DNA of 64,000 nt from Peribacillus muralis (GTDB lineage Bacteria; Bacillota; Bacilli; Bacillales; DSM-1321). The stretch spans positions 62,220 through 126,219 of the forward strand of contig NZ_LMBV01000006.1 of assembly GCF_001439925.1 (NCBI RefSeq), in the 5' to 3' direction. Shown piece by piece: positions 36,398-49,135 of the stretch (its first letter is position 1; each line of letters begins with the position of its first letter). The notes under the pieces were generated by a model. That model worked only from the letters and a program-made list of their open reading frames with translations. It had not been told where the DNA came from and did no database searches. The position numbers were made by a program, and so were the translations under genes.

Positions 36398-37528
36398 TTA
36401 CTCGTTATCCTCTTCGAAATCTGTATCCTCTTCATTAACATAACTATCTCTGCTCAAAAGGAATTCCTGTTCTTCCACTGGATAAATACCAGCCTCGCGA
36501 GCTTCTGTTTCACTCTTGATATCAATTTTCCAACCAGTAAGTTTGGCAGCCAAACGGGCATTTTGCCCACGCTTACCAATTGCAAGGGATAGTTGATAAT
36601 CAGGCACGATAACAGTCGTCGCTTTTTCTTCTTCCTTCACGATGACTTCAAGGACTTTTGAAGGACTTAGAGCATTCGCAACGAAAATGACCGGATTCTC
36701 CGACCATTTTACGATATCGATTTTTTCACCTTTCAATTCATTGACGATGGCCTGAACACGTTGTCCTTTTTGGCCTACACAGGAACCGACAGGATCGACC
36801 TCTTCATTATCGGAATGAACGGAGATTTTCGAACGGTCGCCTGCTTCACGGGCAACTGACTTAATTTCGACCGTTCCATCGAAAATTTCAGGCACTTCGA
36901 TTTCGAATAAACGCTTTAAAAGTCCAGGATGTGATCGGGATACAAAAATTTGCGGGCCCTTCGACGTCTTTTCAACTTTCGTGATGAAAACTTTAATGCG
37001 ATCATGAGGTTTATATTGTTCATTCGGCATTTGCTCATTCACGGGAAGCAAAGCTTCGATTTTTCCTAGGCTTACATAGATGAAGCGAGAATCCTGGCGT
37101 TGAACGATGCCAGTCATGATATCTTCCTCGCGATCGATGAATTCGGCATAAATGATGCCTCGTTCTGCTTCACGCACCCTTTGAGTAACGACTTGTTTGG
37201 CAGTTTGTGCAGCAATCCGGCCGAAATCCTTCGGCGTAACTTCCATTTCGACGACGTCCTCTAACTGATAGTTGGGATCAATTGCTCTTGCTTCTTCAAC
37301 AGAAATTTCCAGACGTGAATCAAAAACCTCATCAACAACGTCTTTTCTGGCAAATACACGCATCGTTCCTTTACCAAGATTCAAGTCAATACGTACATTT
37401 TGAGCTTGGTTAAAGTTACGGCGGTATGCCGATATAAGAGCGGCTTCAATCGCATCGATCAAAACTTCCCTGGAAATTCCTTTTTCGTTTTCTAAAATAT
37501 AGAGAGCATCCAATAACTCATTGCCCAT
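36398..37528 (-). CDS. nusA: Transcription termination/antitermination factor NusA
   Basis: 376 aa, the short Gram-positive form without C-terminal AR repeats. N-terminal RNA polymerase-binding domain (1-125), S1 domain (about 130-200), KH1 (about 225-285, with [17 protein letters not shown]) and KH2 (about 300-350, with [20 protein letters not shown]), then an acidic tail. It binds the elongation complex and stabilises terminator hairpins. Its operon leader contains a hairpin with a poor T-tract, the kind of terminator that needs NusA. Confidence 0.97.
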   Translation of the reverse strand: MGNELLDALYILENEKGISREVLIDAIEAALISAYRRNFNQAQNVRIDLNLGKGTMRVFARKDVVDEVFDSRLEISVEEARAIDPNYQLEDVVEMEVTPKDFGRIAAQTAKQVVTQRVREAERGIIYAEFIDREEDIMTGIVQRQDSRFIYVSLGKIEALLPVNEQMPNEQYKPHDRIKVFITKVEKTSKGPQIFVSRSHPGLLKRLFEIEVPEIFDGTVEIKSVAREAGDRSKISVHSDNEEVDPVGSCVGQKGQRVQAIVNELKGEKIDIVKWSENPVIFVANALSPSKVLEVIVKEEEKATTVIVPDYQLSLAIGKRGQNARLAAKLTGWKIDIKSETEAREAGIYPVEEQEFLLSRDSYVNEEDTDFEEDNE

Positions 37529-37571
37529 GGTGATCCCCCTTACGGATATTTAATTAATGATTTTGCTTGAC

Positions 37572-38045
37572 TTAAGAGAAGGTAATCGCCAATCTTGCTT
37601 TGGCTACCTTTTCGAATGGTATGACGATCGTTTTCTTTCTTGTCTTGATCCTGACTTCCAGCGACACTTCTTTACCATCGTAACTGGTTAAGATTCCTTC
37701 GAATTCTTTTTCATCTAAAATGGGCTCATATGTTTTTATGTAAACATTTTTACCGATAGCATTAAGGAAATCCTTCTCTTTTTTCAGAGGCCTTTCAGCT
37801 CCGGGTGATGAAACTTCGAGAAAATAATTTTGTGGAATCGGATCAACCTCATCAAGCTTTTCACTGAGTTTTTCACTCACATTTCCGCAATCTTCAATAT
37901 CTACGCCTGTTTCTTTATCAATGTATACTCGAAGGAACCAGCTTTTACCTTCCTTCACATACTCCACTTCAACTAATTCAAGCTCCAATTCCTCAAGAAC
38001 TGGTAATGCTAATTCTTCTACAACTTCCGTTACCTTTTTACTCAT
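37572..38045 (-). CDS. rimP: Ribosome maturation factor RimP
   Basis: 157 aa, an N-terminal alpha/beta domain plus a C-terminal SH3-like barrel. The family signatures [20 protein letters not shown] and [13 protein letters not shown] are present. It acts in 30S subunit maturation. First gene of the rimP-nusA-ylxR-ylxQ-infB-ylxP-rbfA operon, with a SigA-type promoter about 120 nt upstream and an attenuator-like hairpin in the leader. Confidence 0.96.
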   Translation of the reverse strand: MSKKVTEVVEELALPVLEELELELVEVEYVKEGKSWFLRVYIDKETGVDIEDCGNVSEKLSEKLDEVDPIPQNYFLEVSSPGAERPLKKEKDFLNAIGKNVYIKTYEPILDEKEFEGILTSYDGKEVSLEVRIKTRKKTIVIPFEKVAKARLAITFS

Positions 38046-38114
38046 TTGTTTCCTCCATACGTGCGTTGTATGCGCTTGGTTTCGGATTCAAAATAAATGG
38101 TCAATACAACACGA

Positions 38115-38136
38115 AAGAGTGGGTTTCCCCACTCTT
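38115..38136 (-). terminator. Hairpin in the rimP-nusA leader, likely NusA-sensitive attenuator
   Basis: AAGAGTGGG and CCCACTCTT (9-bp perfect stem, 4-nt loop), then a poor T-tract (TCGTGTTGTATT) on the minus strand. It lies downstream of the operon promoter at 38168-38196 and 70 nt before rimP, so the operon transcript carries it in its leader. NusA autoregulation by termination in this leader is known in B. subtilis. It may also catch polC readthrough. Confidence 0.65.
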
Positions 38137-38167
38137 GCCATTGGTTCCTCTTAGTATTTCCAATAAA

Positions 38168-38196
38168 AATATACCATAATCAAGATATTTATGCAA
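38168..38196 (-). promoter_or_regulatory. SigA-type promoter of the rimP-nusA-infB operon
   Basis: Minus strand TTGCAT (38191-38196), 17-nt spacer, TATATT (38168-38173). It lies 42 nt after the polC stop and 123 nt before rimP. Confidence 0.65.
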
Positions 38197-38237
38197 ATAT
38201 CATGTCTGTTTCTTCCTTTTTGAAATCCGTTGCCTGT

Positions 38238-41200
38238 TTAAAATAAGGATAATTGATTTTGTTCAGGCAATGACTCCAGGCATCCCTGTTTATCAAGGTA
38301 TTCAAGAATGGTCTTGGAAACTTTTCCACGTTGTTGCAGGTCTTCCTTCGAGAGGAATTCACCATTCTTGCGTGCGTTCACGATATTGATCGCCGCATTC
38401 GTCCCAAGACCAGGAATCGAATTGAAAGGCGGTATCAACGTGTTTCCTTCAATTAAGAATTGGTCGGCACTGGATTTGTACAAATCCACTTTAGCAAATG
38501 CATATCCGCGTTCACACATTTCCAAAGCCAGTTCAAGAACAGTCAACGTATTCTTTTCCTTTGTGGATGCATCCAATCCCTTTACCATGATTTCTTCCAT
38601 TTTCCCTTTGATCGCTTGAGATCCTCTAGTCATGGCGTCGATTTCGAAATCATCGGCACGTACTGTAAAATAGGCTGCATAATATAGTAAAGGCAGATGC
38701 ACTTTAAAATAGGCAATCCGGACAGCCATTAAAACGTAAGCTGCAGCATGGGCTTTAGGGAACATATATTTGATCTTCTTACATGAATCGATATACCATT
38801 CCGGCACCTCATTTTTACGCATTTCCTCTTCGAATTCCTCAGATAACCCTTTACCTTTACGAACAGATTCCATAATTTTGAACGCAAGGGAAGGATCAAG
38901 GCCTTGATAGATCAGATAAACCATTATATCATCGCGGCAGCCAATAACCTCACTTAATGTACATATCCGATTGTGAATCAATTCCTGGGCGTTACTCAAC
39001 CATACATCCGTACCATGAGATAATCCTGAAATCTGGACAAGCTCGGAAAAGGTTGTAGGTTTCGTATCTTCGAGCATCTGCCGAACGAAACGCGTCCCGA
39101 ATTCGGGAATGCCGAGCGTACCCGTTTTACACATGATCTGATCTTCAGTCACTCCTAATGATTCAGTGCTGCTGAAAATTTTCATCACTTCCGGATCATC
39201 TGTAGGTACAGTCTTTGGATCGATGCCGCTCAAATCTTGAAGCATGCGGATTACAGTTGGATCATCGTGACCAAGAATATCAAGTTTCAAAATATTATCG
39301 TGTATGGAATGGAAATCGAAGTGAGTCGTTTTCCACTCGGAGTTCCGGTCATCCGCCGGGAACTGAATAGGTGTGAAATCATAAATATCCATGTAATCGG
39401 GAACAACGATAATTCCGCCGGGATGCTGTCCTGTTGTCCTTTTCACACCAGTACAGCCGGCAACAAGACGATCCGTCTCAGCACCGCGCATGTGGATATT
39501 ATTATCAGCGGAATAGCCTTTTACATACCCATATGCCGTTTTTTCTGCGACCGTACCGATCGTTCCCGCACGATACACATATTCTTCACCGAATAAGGCC
39601 TTCGTATAGTTATGGGCCTTAGGCTGATATTCACCGGAGAAGTTCAAGTCGATATCGGGAACCTTATCTCCTTTAAATCCCAGGAACGTTTCAAACGGAA
39701 TATCATGGCCGTCTTTTGTATAGGAAATGCCGCAGTCAGGACAGTCTTTATCTGGCAGGTCAAACCCTGAACCTACAGAACCGTCATTGAAGAATTCCGA
39801 TTTCTTGCATGTAGGACATACATAATGCGGTGGAAGTGGGTTTACCTCTGTAATTTCGGTCATCGTAGCCACGAAGGATGATCCGACCGACCCCCTTGAG
39901 CCAACAAGATACCCATCATTCAACGATTTTTTAACTAGTTTGTGAGAGATTAAGTAGATGACGGCAAAACCATGGCCAATGATGCTTTTCAATTCTTTTT
40001 CAAGACGGGCTTCCACGATTTCCGGCAGGTTGTCGCCATATATTTTCCTTGCCATGCCATAACTCATCTCACGCATTTCTTCTTCTGCACCTTCAATTTT
40101 CGGTGTATATAACTCATCCTTGATTGGCTTGATATCTTCAATCATATCAGCGATTTTATTCGTGTTCGTCACTACGACCTCCTTGGCTTTCTCGGAACCA
40201 AGGAAGGAGAATTCGCGCAGCATTTCATCCGTTGTGCGAAAGTGGACGTCCGGCAGCTTATGCCGATTCAACGGGTTTGCGCCACCCTGTGAATTCACAA
40301 GGATTTTACGGTAAATTTTATCATTGGGGTCCAAGTAATGTACGTTCCCCGTGGCCACGACTGGCTTATCCAGTTTTTCACCAAGCTTGACGATATTGGA
40401 GATGATCGTTTCTAACGATTTATCATCCCGGACATATTCCATTTCAATCAGATGCTGATATACTTCCTTCGGATGGATTTCAAGATAATCGTAAAATTCG
40501 GCGATATCGACGACTTCCTCAAAACCCTTCTGCATCATTCCTTCAAAAACTTCCCCTTTATCGCATCCCGAACCGACCAAAATACCTTCACGATACTTTT
40601 TAAGTTGTGAGCGCGGCAACCGGGGCACACGATAATAATAATCGATATGCGATATTGAAATTAGTTTAAAAAGGTTTTTTAAACCAGCCTGTGTTTGCGC
40701 GATCAACGTACAATGGGAAGGACGGGAACGTTGATAGGCATTTCCTTTTCCCATATTGTCATTAAGTTGATCATGATGGGTAATCTCTTTTGCCATGGCG
40801 TCTTTTAGCATCTTCAACATAAGGTACCCGGTAGCCTCGGCATCATAAATGGCCCTGTGATGCTGGGTCAAATCAATATCGAACTTTTTACACAATGTAT
40901 TTAAGCGATGATTCTTAAACTCCGGATATAAGAAGCGGGCAAGTTCCAATGTATCGAGTACAGGGTTGGAAGCTTTAGCATATCCGATATTTTTATATCC
41001 GATATTCAAAAAGCCCATATCAAAAGCTGCGTTGTGGGCAACCAGAATTGCATCTCCTGCCCATGCCTTGAACTTTTCCAATACTTCCGAGACTTCAGGA
41101 GCATTTTCCACAAGATCATCGGTAATTCCCGTCAAGTCAATTGTCGTATTGGATAACGGATGATGCGGATTGGCAAATGATTCGAAACGATCGATGATAT

Positions 41201-42557
41201 CGCCGTCATGAATTTTCACAGCAGCAAATTCAATGATCGTATCATAAACGGCTGACAGTCCTGTCGTCTCGACGTCAAACACGACATAGGTGGCATCAGC
41301 CAAAGATATATGCGCCTCATTATAGACGATCGGCACACCATCATTCACTAGGTTCACTTCGACACCATAAAGGATTTTGATGCCATTCTTTTTTCCTGCA
41401 CTGTAAGCTTCAGGGAATGATTGTGCACCTGCATGATCCGTAATGGCAACTGCCTTATGTCCCCACTTCGCAGCCTGGGCTACAAGTGCGGCAGTAGGTG
41501 TTACTGCATCCATCTGACTCATCGGTGTGTGCATATGAAGTTCGACTCGTTTTTCCCCTTCAGGTGCCTTATCCTGGCGACCTTGCTTGGAAATTTCATT
41601 GATATCATTTGCAATCATCACTAGGTCACGTACGAATGTATCGTTTTGGATGCTTCCTTGTGCTCGTACCCACATCCCCTTCTTCACACGGGCCAGTATG
41701 GCAGCATCCTCTTTATCACGCGAAAACATTTTCACCAAGATCGAGCTCGTATAATCGGTTACTTTAAAGGTCAGCAGACTGCGCCCGCTGCGAAGTTCAC
41801 GCACCTCTGCATCAAAGACGAAGCCTTCAATCGCGATCCTGCGCTCTTCATCGATAATTTGTTCGATCCTGCGGAAATCTGCATCTTCTTTAATCGTATA
41901 GCCAATTTTAACGGGGCCGTCGTAGGCGCCATCATCGCTGCCTTTTTCCGATTCCTTCTTCTGCATTTCCACTAGGGCTGCCAGTCCCTTTTCCGCGTCT
42001 TCTTTTTGTTTCTCTTCCAAGAACTTCTGGTAATCAGGATTCGAGACCGCTTCCTTCACTTCCGCCTCCAGCGTCAGTGGAGGAAAACCGAATGTTTGGT
42101 AGATATTCGAGATGATTCCAGCGTACTTTCTTTTCAACTGCCCTGCCTCAGTATCATTTCTGGCACTTACAATCAGTTTATATCCATTCACTGTCGGCAC
42201 TTGTTCGTTCAAAAGTGACAAAAGGGCTGGAGACATGCCTTCTAACTCTCCGATGCAGTTCTTCCAATACTCTTTCACCAACTGTTCGGTCACTTGCGGA
42301 TTGGCGACATTCAAAGTGAAGGTCACTTTGGCAATATGGGAAAACGTGCTCGCTAAATGTGTGGCAAGTCTTGTATGAACACTGCAAGGTATTAATGCAG
42401 GTATATTAAAGGCAAAATGCCATGTTTTGGACTCCCTCTCAATCGAGAGCTTATCAATTTCGGCACCTATGAAAAAATTCACAAAGGCATCCTCAATCAA
42501 GCCCAATTGCTGGAGCAAGAGTTGAAATCTCTCTCTACCGCTATGATTTTGATCCAT
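38238..42557 (-). CDS. polC: DNA polymerase III alpha subunit, PolC type
   Basis: 1439 aa, the normal length for Gram-positive PolC. Order: N-terminal domain, OB fold (about 230-320), a PHP domain starting [13 protein letters not shown] at about 340, interrupted by a DEDDh proofreading exonuclease ([11 protein letters not shown] to about 595), the rest of PHP, then the polymerase core with a zinc-binding motif CPTC...CPDC, the [11 protein letters not shown] catalytic Asp pair and the C-terminal helices. It is the main replicative polymerase of low-GC Gram-positives. It has its own extended -10 promoter. Confidence 0.98.
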   Translation of the reverse strand: MDQNHSGRERFQLLLQQLGLIEDAFVNFFIGAEIDKLSIERESKTWHFAFNIPALIPCSVHTRLATHLASTFSHIAKVTFTLNVANPQVTEQLVKEYWKNCIGELEGMSPALLSLLNEQVPTVNGYKLIVSARNDTEAGQLKRKYAGIISNIYQTFGFPPLTLEAEVKEAVSNPDYQKFLEEKQKEDAEKGLAALVEMQKKESEKGSDDGAYDGPVKIGYTIKEDADFRRIEQIIDEERRIAIEGFVFDAEVRELRSGRSLLTFKVTDYTSSILVKMFSRDKEDAAILARVKKGMWVRAQGSIQNDTFVRDLVMIANDINEISKQGRQDKAPEGEKRVELHMHTPMSQMDAVTPTAALVAQAAKWGHKAVAITDHAGAQSFPEAYSAGKKNGIKILYGVEVNLVNDGVPIVYNEAHISLADATYVVFDVETTGLSAVYDTIIEFAAVKIHDGDIIDRFESFANPHHPLSNTTIDLTGITDDLVENAPEVSEVLEKFKAWAGDAILVAHNAAFDMGFLNIGYKNIGYAKASNPVLDTLELARFLYPEFKNHRLNTLCKKFDIDLTQHHRAIYDAEATGYLMLKMLKDAMAKEITHHDQLNDNMGKGNAYQRSRPSHCTLIAQTQAGLKNLFKLISISHIDYYYRVPRLPRSQLKKYREGILVGSGCDKGEVFEGMMQKGFEEVVDIAEFYDYLEIHPKEVYQHLIEMEYVRDDKSLETIISNIVKLGEKLDKPVVATGNVHYLDPNDKIYRKILVNSQGGANPLNRHKLPDVHFRTTDEMLREFSFLGSEKAKEVVVTNTNKIADMIEDIKPIKDELYTPKIEGAEEEMREMSYGMARKIYGDNLPEIVEARLEKELKSIIGHGFAVIYLISHKLVKKSLNDGYLVGSRGSVGSSFVATMTEITEVNPLPPHYVCPTCKKSEFFNDGSVGSGFDLPDKDCPDCGISYTKDGHDIPFETFLGFKGDKVPDIDLNFSGEYQPKAHNYTKALFGEEYVYRAGTIGTVAEKTAYGYVKGYSADNNIHMRGAETDRLVAGCTGVKRTTGQHPGGIIVVPDYMDIYDFTPIQFPADDRNSEWKTTHFDFHSIHDNILKLDILGHDDPTVIRMLQDLSGIDPKTVPTDDPEVMKIFSSTESLGVTEDQIMCKTGTLGIPEFGTRFVRQMLEDTKPTTFSELVQISGLSHGTDVWLSNAQELIHNRICTLSEVIGCRDDIMVYLIYQGLDPSLAFKIMESVRKGKGLSEEFEEEMRKNEVPEWYIDSCKKIKYMFPKAHAAAYVLMAVRIAYFKVHLPLLYYAAYFTVRADDFEIDAMTRGSQAIKGKMEEIMVKGLDASTKEKNTLTVLELALEMCERGYAFAKVDLYKSSADQFLIEGNTLIPPFNSIPGLGTNAAINIVNARKNGEFLSKEDLQQRGKVSKTILEYLDKQGCLESLPEQNQLSLF

Positions 42558-42621
42558 TTCGTCTCTCCCCTATCTACTATCTCTTAAGATATTTTTCATT
42601 TCCTTGTTGATATCAGAGGCT

Positions 42622-42649
42622 ATTATATCATATCACGAAGCATTCACTA
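42622..42649 (-). promoter_or_regulatory. Extended -10 promoter of polC
   Basis: Minus strand TGATATAAT (42622-42630), an extended -10 with perfect TATAAT, and a weak -35 TAGTGA (42644-42649). It lies about 65 nt before the polC start. Confidence 0.6.
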
Positions 42650-42671
42650 CTATCCTTATGCATGAAAAGGA

Positions 42672-42693
42672 AAGACATCATCCAATAGAATGA
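42672..42693 (-). terminator. Weak hairpin after proS
   Basis: CATCAT and ATGATG form a 6-bp stem with an 8-nt loop, 22 nt past the proS stop; the minus strand continues TCTTTCCTTTT. It lies just upstream of the polC promoter. Confidence 0.45.
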
Positions 42694-42715
42694 TGCCCGA
42701 TTTCCCCTTTTAAAT

Positions 42716-44428
<1,713 letters not shown>

Positions 44429-44549
44429 TCAATAATTCCTTAAAATTAATCCATGGCCATAGTAAACTCATACCATGGTATCATCGGGTCAAATCACTAA
44501 AAAATCCTCGGTTCTTTTCTTTAAAGCTTATTTACTATTCTCATTCTCG

Positions 44550-44578
44550 ATTATACTGACGATTTCGCTAGAAAACAA
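44550..44578 (-). promoter_or_regulatory. SigA-type promoter of proS
   Basis: Minus strand TTGTTT (44573-44578), 17-nt spacer, perfect TATAAT (44550-44555). It lies downstream of the rseP terminator and about 133 nt before proS. Confidence 0.6.
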
Positions 44579-44616
44579 ACTATTTCCCTAAAACAGCTAA
44601 AAAACTATGAGATAAG

Positions 44617-44648
44617 AAACAGCCAACAGAAAAATCTGCTGGCTGTTT
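44617..44648 (-). terminator. Terminator after rseP
   Basis: AAACAGCCAACAG (44617-44629) and CTGCTGGCTGTTT (44636-44648) pair with one mismatch. It lies 20 nt past the rseP stop and ends the uppS-cdsA-dxr-rseP group. Confidence 0.8.
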
Positions 44649-44667
44649 TACTTTATCCATTCGGGGC

Positions 44668-45936
44668 TTACAAGAAGAACCGCTGGATGTCATTCCATGT
44701 TACGACGATCATCAATAGCATCAACAGCGCGAAGCCGATGAAGTGAACCATTCCTTCTTTTTGCCGGTCGATCGGTTTTCCTCTTAAGAATTCGACGACA
44801 AAGAATAACAGTCTGCCTCCATCCAAAGCTGGTAGTGGCAGCAGGTTCATGATTCCAAGGTTAATGCTGAGCAATCCTGCCCATTTCATTAATGTGAAGA
44901 TACCTTGCTTCGCCACTTCTTCAGTCGATTTGTAGATTCCGACAGGACCAGATAGGCTGTCAATCGTAAACCCACCCGTTACAAGGTCGCCAAGAATGAT
45001 GAAAATCTGCTTTGTCCAGAAATACGTTTCCGTAAAACCGTATTGGATTGCTTTAATTGGCGCTTTTTCAACAGGAGGATAAACACCGATAATCCCGATT
45101 TTCTTGCCTTCTCTTTCCACTTCTTGAGGAACGACTGGTACTTCAAATGTTTTTCCGTCCCGATCAACGACAAACTCAATCTCCTGCCCAGGGTGCTTTT
45201 GGATGCTTTCCTGAACATCTGCCCATGAGGAGACTTCGTTACCTTCAATGGATTGAATGATATCCCCGGACTTAAGCCCGGCATTTACCGCCGATCCTTC
45301 CGGAGTCAGTTCACCAAGCTTCGCTTCATCAACGACGACTCCTTGGAATAAACCGATCAAGACAAAAATGACAAACGCCAAGACAAAGTTCATTGCGGGT
45401 CCAGCTAAAATCGTAATGAAGCGATGGCCGAGCGACTTCGAGGCAAACTGCCTCTCGTATGGAGCAATCTGGTTTTCGACACCATTTTCAACGATTACCG
45501 CTTCTTTATGAATGGCAAACGTCTTTAATGTATCTTCTTCACCCTCCTCATAACCAGTAAGGATAAGTTTATGATCAAGGTCGATCACTTCGACCTCCAC
45601 AAGACGAATATCTGGATATTTGTCTTTGTTGTTCATAATGATCTTTGTAACATTCTCTTCGTGATCAAACATTAATCCGACACGATAGCCGGGCTTCAGT
45701 TCAATATTTTCTGCGTCCTCCCCAGCCATGCGCACATAACCGCCCAGCGGGAGCAATCGAATCGTATAAACGGTTTCCTTCTTTTTGTACGTGAATACTT
45801 TGGGCCCGAAACCGATCGCGAACTCACGGCATAAAATTCCGGCCCGCTTCGCGAACACTAAATGTCCAAGCTCATGGAAAAATACAAGAGCGCCAAAAAT
45901 GATGATGAACGCAATAATCGTTTCTAAAGTCTGCAT
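44668..45936 (-). CDS. rseP: Site-2 intramembrane metalloprotease RasP/RseP
   Basis: 422 aa. The zinc motif HELGH at residues 21-25 sits in the first membrane helix. A PDZ domain (about 215-290) follows, and the second catalytic motif is NLLPLPALDGGRLL near 365. It cuts anti-sigma factors such as RsiW within the membrane, and remnant signal peptides and FtsL in B. subtilis (RasP/YluC). It has a soluble region of about 90 aa between the second membrane segment and PDZ. It lies 7 nt after dxr. Confidence 0.96.
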   Translation of the reverse strand: MQTLETIIAFIIIFGALVFFHELGHLVFAKRAGILCREFAIGFGPKVFTYKKKETVYTIRLLPLGGYVRMAGEDAENIELKPGYRVGLMFDHEENVTKIIMNNKDKYPDIRLVEVEVIDLDHKLILTGYEEGEEDTLKTFAIHKEAVIVENGVENQIAPYERQFASKSLGHRFITILAGPAMNFVLAFVIFVLIGLFQGVVVDEAKLGELTPEGSAVNAGLKSGDIIQSIEGNEVSSWADVQESIQKHPGQEIEFVVDRDGKTFEVPVVPQEVEREGKKIGIIGVYPPVEKAPIKAIQYGFTETYFWTKQIFIILGDLVTGGFTIDSLSGPVGIYKSTEEVAKQGIFTLMKWAGLLSINLGIMNLLPLPALDGGRLLFFVVEFLRGKPIDRQKEGMVHFIGFALLMLLMIVVTWNDIQRFFL

Positions 45937-45943
45937 GTTCCAA

Positions 45944-47113
45944 TCACCTATCTTTCACTATAGATTCTATATACTGCCTTGTCTTATTATCGACTTCAGA
46001 AATCGTTTCCAGATCTGGAAGAGCTATGACCGAATGCTGATCCAGCGCTTTTTCAATCAGCGTCTCAATTTCAAGGAAAGATACCTTTCCGGATAAAAAT
46101 GCAGCAACAGCCGCTTCATTGGCTGCATTCAACACGGTTGTCATCGTTCCGCCAATTTTACCTGCATTATAGGCGAATTGCAAACAAGGATATCTAGTGA
46201 AATCCATATCACTAAAATGCAGTTTTCCAGCTTCGGCCAAGTTCAGGCGTTTGCGCCCAGCAAGTGGTATCCTGTCTGGATAAGTAAGGGCATATTGAAT
46301 CGGTACCCGCATATCTGGTGATCCCAATTGGGCAATCACGCTGGAGTCATGAAATTCAACCATGGAATGGATGATGCTCTCCTTATGTAACAATACATCA
46401 ATTTTATCGTAAGGAAGATCGAATAGCCAGTGCGCCTCAATCACTTCCAACCCTTTATTCATCATGGAGGCTGAATCAATCGTGATTTTCGCTCCCATCG
46501 ACCAGTTCGGATGGTTTAACGCCTCTTCCACCGTTACCCCTTTCAATTCTTCCCTCGTTCGATTGCGAAAGCTGCCGCCTGAAGCAGTAATGACCAGACG
46601 TTCAATGTTTTTATCGTTTTCCCCCTGCAAGGCTTGAAAAATTGCCGAATGCTCACTATCTACAGGGAGTAATCTTACTCCCGCTTTTTTCGCTTCACTT
46701 ATGATTAAATGACCAGCCGTAACCAAAGTCTCCTTGTTGGCGATAGCAATATCTTTTTTAGCCTTGATTGCTTGGAGCGTCGGATAGAGACCTACGCTTC
46801 CTATGACGGCATTGACCAATATCGTCGCTTGATCGTATACAGCAACTGCAGTCAATCCCTCATCCCCATACATGAACTCAATATCTTTACGGCTGAAGAA
46901 TTCATTTTTCAAAACTTGATAATCTTCTTCCGTCTGGACTGAAACCAGTTTCGGTTTAAACTCTTCTATATAAGCCCTCACCAATTCTATATTCTTTCCA
47001 GCAGAAAGCGCCACGATTTTGAATTGCTCAGGATGGGACCTCACCACATCCGCTGTTTGCTGACCAATCGAACCTGTTGCCCCCAAAAGGCTGATATTTT
47101 TCAAATTGTTCAT
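45944..47113 (-). CDS. dxr: 1-deoxy-D-xylulose-5-phosphate reductoisomerase
   Basis: 389 aa. It makes 2-C-methyl-D-erythritol 4-phosphate with NADPH, the committed step of the non-mevalonate isoprenoid pathway. [15 protein letters not shown] at residues 9-23 binds [18 protein letters not shown] and SGGSFRNRT are the active-site loops. Next to uppS and cdsA, so isoprenoid precursor, undecaprenyl and phospholipid synthesis are grouped. Confidence 0.97.
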   Translation of the reverse strand: MNNLKNISLLGATGSIGQQTADVVRSHPEQFKIVALSAGKNIELVRAYIEEFKPKLVSVQTEEDYQVLKNEFFSRKDIEFMYGDEGLTAVAVYDQATILVNAVIGSVGLYPTLQAIKAKKDIAIANKETLVTAGHLIISEAKKAGVRLLPVDSEHSAIFQALQGENDKNIERLVITASGGSFRNRTREELKGVTVEEALNHPNWSMGAKITIDSASMMNKGLEVIEAHWLFDLPYDKIDVLLHKESIIHSMVEFHDSSVIAQLGSPDMRVPIQYALTYPDRIPLAGRKRLNLAEAGKLHFSDMDFTRYPCLQFAYNAGKIGGTMTTVLNAANEAAVAAFLSGKVSFLEIETLIEKALDQHSVIALPDLETISEVDNKTRQYIESIVKDR

Positions 47114-47145
47114 CTCCTAATTCCTAACGCTTGCCTATATTTATA

Positions 47146-47943
47146 TTATAAAACATGCAATAAATGCAAAATCGGTAAAATGAATATTACACTATCAAGC
47201 CTGTCCAATATTCCGCCATGTCCCGGAAGAAGCTTTCCTGAATCCTTAACCCCATAATGGCGTTTATATGCCGATTGGACAAGGTCCCCCAATTGGCCAA
47301 ATACCCCAATGATCAAGGATATCAATAATAGTTGAATTAACGTGTAATCCAGACTGGAGAATGCATAAAAGAGCACACCGACTATCATCGCTGATAATAC
47401 CCCGCCGATGAATCCTTCGACCGTCTTATTCGGACTTATTTCTGGCCATAACTTTCTTTTGCCTATGGCCTTACCAATGAAGTAAGCTCCAGAATCCGTT
47501 GCCCAGATCGTAAATAGAGTGAGCAAAATATAAATCAGGCCCAAGTCTACTGAGTCACGTGTTTCGAATAGGTAGTAGAAGCCAATACCCAAGTATAGGA
47601 TAGAAATCACTAAAAATCCGGCATCATCGAAAGTAAATCGGTTTTTTGAAATGACGGTATACAATAATAACAGCAAAACCCCGATTAAAAAGACTTGTAC
47701 CTTATCATAATGAATGTCCGTTAAAAAAGAGGTATATTGTTCAGGCAATAAAAGCACCCATAATAGCATGTGTGAGAGAATAGCTTCAAACGAAAACACA
47801 CTCAGCTTTTTCATTTTCATCAGTTCATACAAACCGATGGAAGCCATAAGATAAACCGTCAATAAAAAGGGAATCTCCCCTAAAATAACTAGTGGAATGA
47901 AGATAGCGGCAATTACGACCGCAGTAATAATTCGTTGTTTCAT
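47146..47943 (-). CDS. cdsA: Phosphatidate cytidylyltransferase
   Basis: 265 aa polytopic membrane protein (about eight helices) that makes CDP-diacylglycerol. The family signature SPNKTVEGFIGG and the C-terminal KDSGKLLPGHGGILDRLDS are both complete. The start is MKQRIITAVV, with GAGGAAATTGG upstream; a longer open frame to 48036 overlaps uppS and is not used. It feeds PgsA elsewhere in the window. It is 25 nt after uppS. Confidence 0.96.
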   Translation of the reverse strand: MKQRIITAVVIAAIFIPLVILGEIPFLLTVYLMASIGLYELMKMKKLSVFSFEAILSHMLLWVLLLPEQYTSFLTDIHYDKVQVFLIGVLLLLLYTVISKNRFTFDDAGFLVISILYLGIGFYYLFETRDSVDLGLIYILLTLFTIWATDSGAYFIGKAIGKRKLWPEISPNKTVEGFIGGVLSAMIVGVLFYAFSSLDYTLIQLLLISLIIGVFGQLGDLVQSAYKRHYGVKDSGKLLPGHGGILDRLDSVIFILPILHLLHVL

Positions 47944-47968
47944 TATTCCAATTTCCTCGCCTTCTACA

Positions 47969-48742
47969 TTAAACGCCACCGAATCTTCGTGAACGCTTTT
48001 GATACTCCTCGACCGCTTGCAGTAAATGCTCCTCACTAAAGTCCGGCCAGAGCACCTCTGTAAACCATAACTCAGTGTAAGCAGCCTGCCATAGCATAAA
48101 ATTACTTAAACGGATTTCACCGCTTGTGCGGATCAGTAAATCAGGATCTGACAAATGCTGGGTCATCAAGTAACCGGAAAGCATTTTCTCAGATACATCT
48201 TCCTTTATTATACCATTCTTAGCATCTTGAATAATGCTATTCACCGCGGAGACAATCTCTCCCCGGCTTCCATAGTTCAAAGCGAAATTCAGGATCATCC
48301 CATCATTCCCCTTTGTCTCTTCCATCGCACGTTTAACGGCGTTTTGAGTGTGCGACGGAAGTAGTGACGTGTCGCCAATGGTTTGCACCCTTACATTTTC
48401 AGAAATGAGCTCCGGCAAAAAGGTCCCGAGAAATTCCTGGGGAAGCTTCATCAAAAAGTCGACTTCACTTTTCGGACGTTTCCAGTTTTCCGTCGAAAAC
48501 GCATAGACGGTCAGAGTCTTGACCCCTAATTTATTGGCAACTTTCGTAATTTTACGAACGGTTTTCATTCCTTCATGATGCCCCGCCACCCGCGGCATTG
48601 CCCGCTTTTTCGCCCAGCGGCCATTTCCATCCATTATAATGGCGATATGCTGAGGAACATCGAACTGCTTAATATGCTGAATCCTATTTGTTACATCGGA
48701 AGAAGCATCTTTTTTAACGAAACGCTTCCATAGTGAATACAT
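47969..48742 (-). CDS. uppS: Isoprenyl transferase (undecaprenyl diphosphate synthase)
   Basis: 257 aa cis-prenyltransferase. IIMDGNGRWAKKR at residues 36-48 holds the catalytic Asp38; the C-terminal DLLIRTSGEIRLSNFMLWQ is the second signature. It makes the C55 carrier for peptidoglycan and teichoic acid. It comes after a 393-nt gap from frr that contains an extended -10 promoter, so uppS-cdsA-dxr-rseP is probably its own unit. Confidence 0.97.
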   Translation of the reverse strand: MYSLWKRFVKKDASSDVTNRIQHIKQFDVPQHIAIIMDGNGRWAKKRAMPRVAGHHEGMKTVRKITKVANKLGVKTLTVYAFSTENWKRPKSEVDFLMKLPQEFLGTFLPELISENVRVQTIGDTSLLPSHTQNAVKRAMEETKGNDGMILNFALNYGSRGEIVSAVNSIIQDAKNGIIKEDVSEKMLSGYLMTQHLSDPDLLIRTSGEIRLSNFMLWQAAYTELWFTEVLWPDFSEEHLLQAVEEYQKRSRRFGGV

Positions 48743-49135
48743 ACGTTAGTCCCCCATCAGGTTGTACTTATCTCTCTACAAAGGCAAAATTTTCGTGCGC
48801 TATGTACATCATGCTTTATTAAAAAGAATCTATATTATAATATCAAAAAAAAACTGGTTCTCATATTATTATTATGAAAATTATTTCTTCATTAGAAGCG
48901 AGAAAGGGAGTAATCATGTCATATTTTTTTCCAGTACCGGTTGTGATATCTGTTAAAAATGCAAAAAAAGGGCCACCTCCAACATCCTCATGCAACATCC
49001 TAACTCAAAGAGTACACATTATCGGAGAAACCTTATTATAACAGTTTTCTCTTTTAAGCACACCTATATGTTAGAACCAAGACATGATCAGTAAGGATTA
49101 GGCCCTCTTTATTCCATCAATTCTTTTGGTGGAAA
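48743..49135. other. frr-uppS intergenic region and uppS leader
   Basis: 393 nt with no gene. It holds the extended -10 promoter at 49035-49043 and, downstream of it on the minus strand, two copies of AGGATGTTG, a GGAGGTGGCCC followed by a T7 run (48962-48969), and a second, A/T-rich TATAAT near 48836. The gap also includes a weak repeat near 49112-49134 after frr. No known riboswitch or T-box is recognised. Confidence 0.55.
49035..49043 (-). promoter_or_regulatory. Extended -10 promoter upstream of uppS
   Basis: Minus strand TGTTATAAT: a TG motif one base before a perfect TATAAT. No good -35 at 16-18 nt. It would give a leader of about 285 nt before uppS. Confidence 0.5.
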
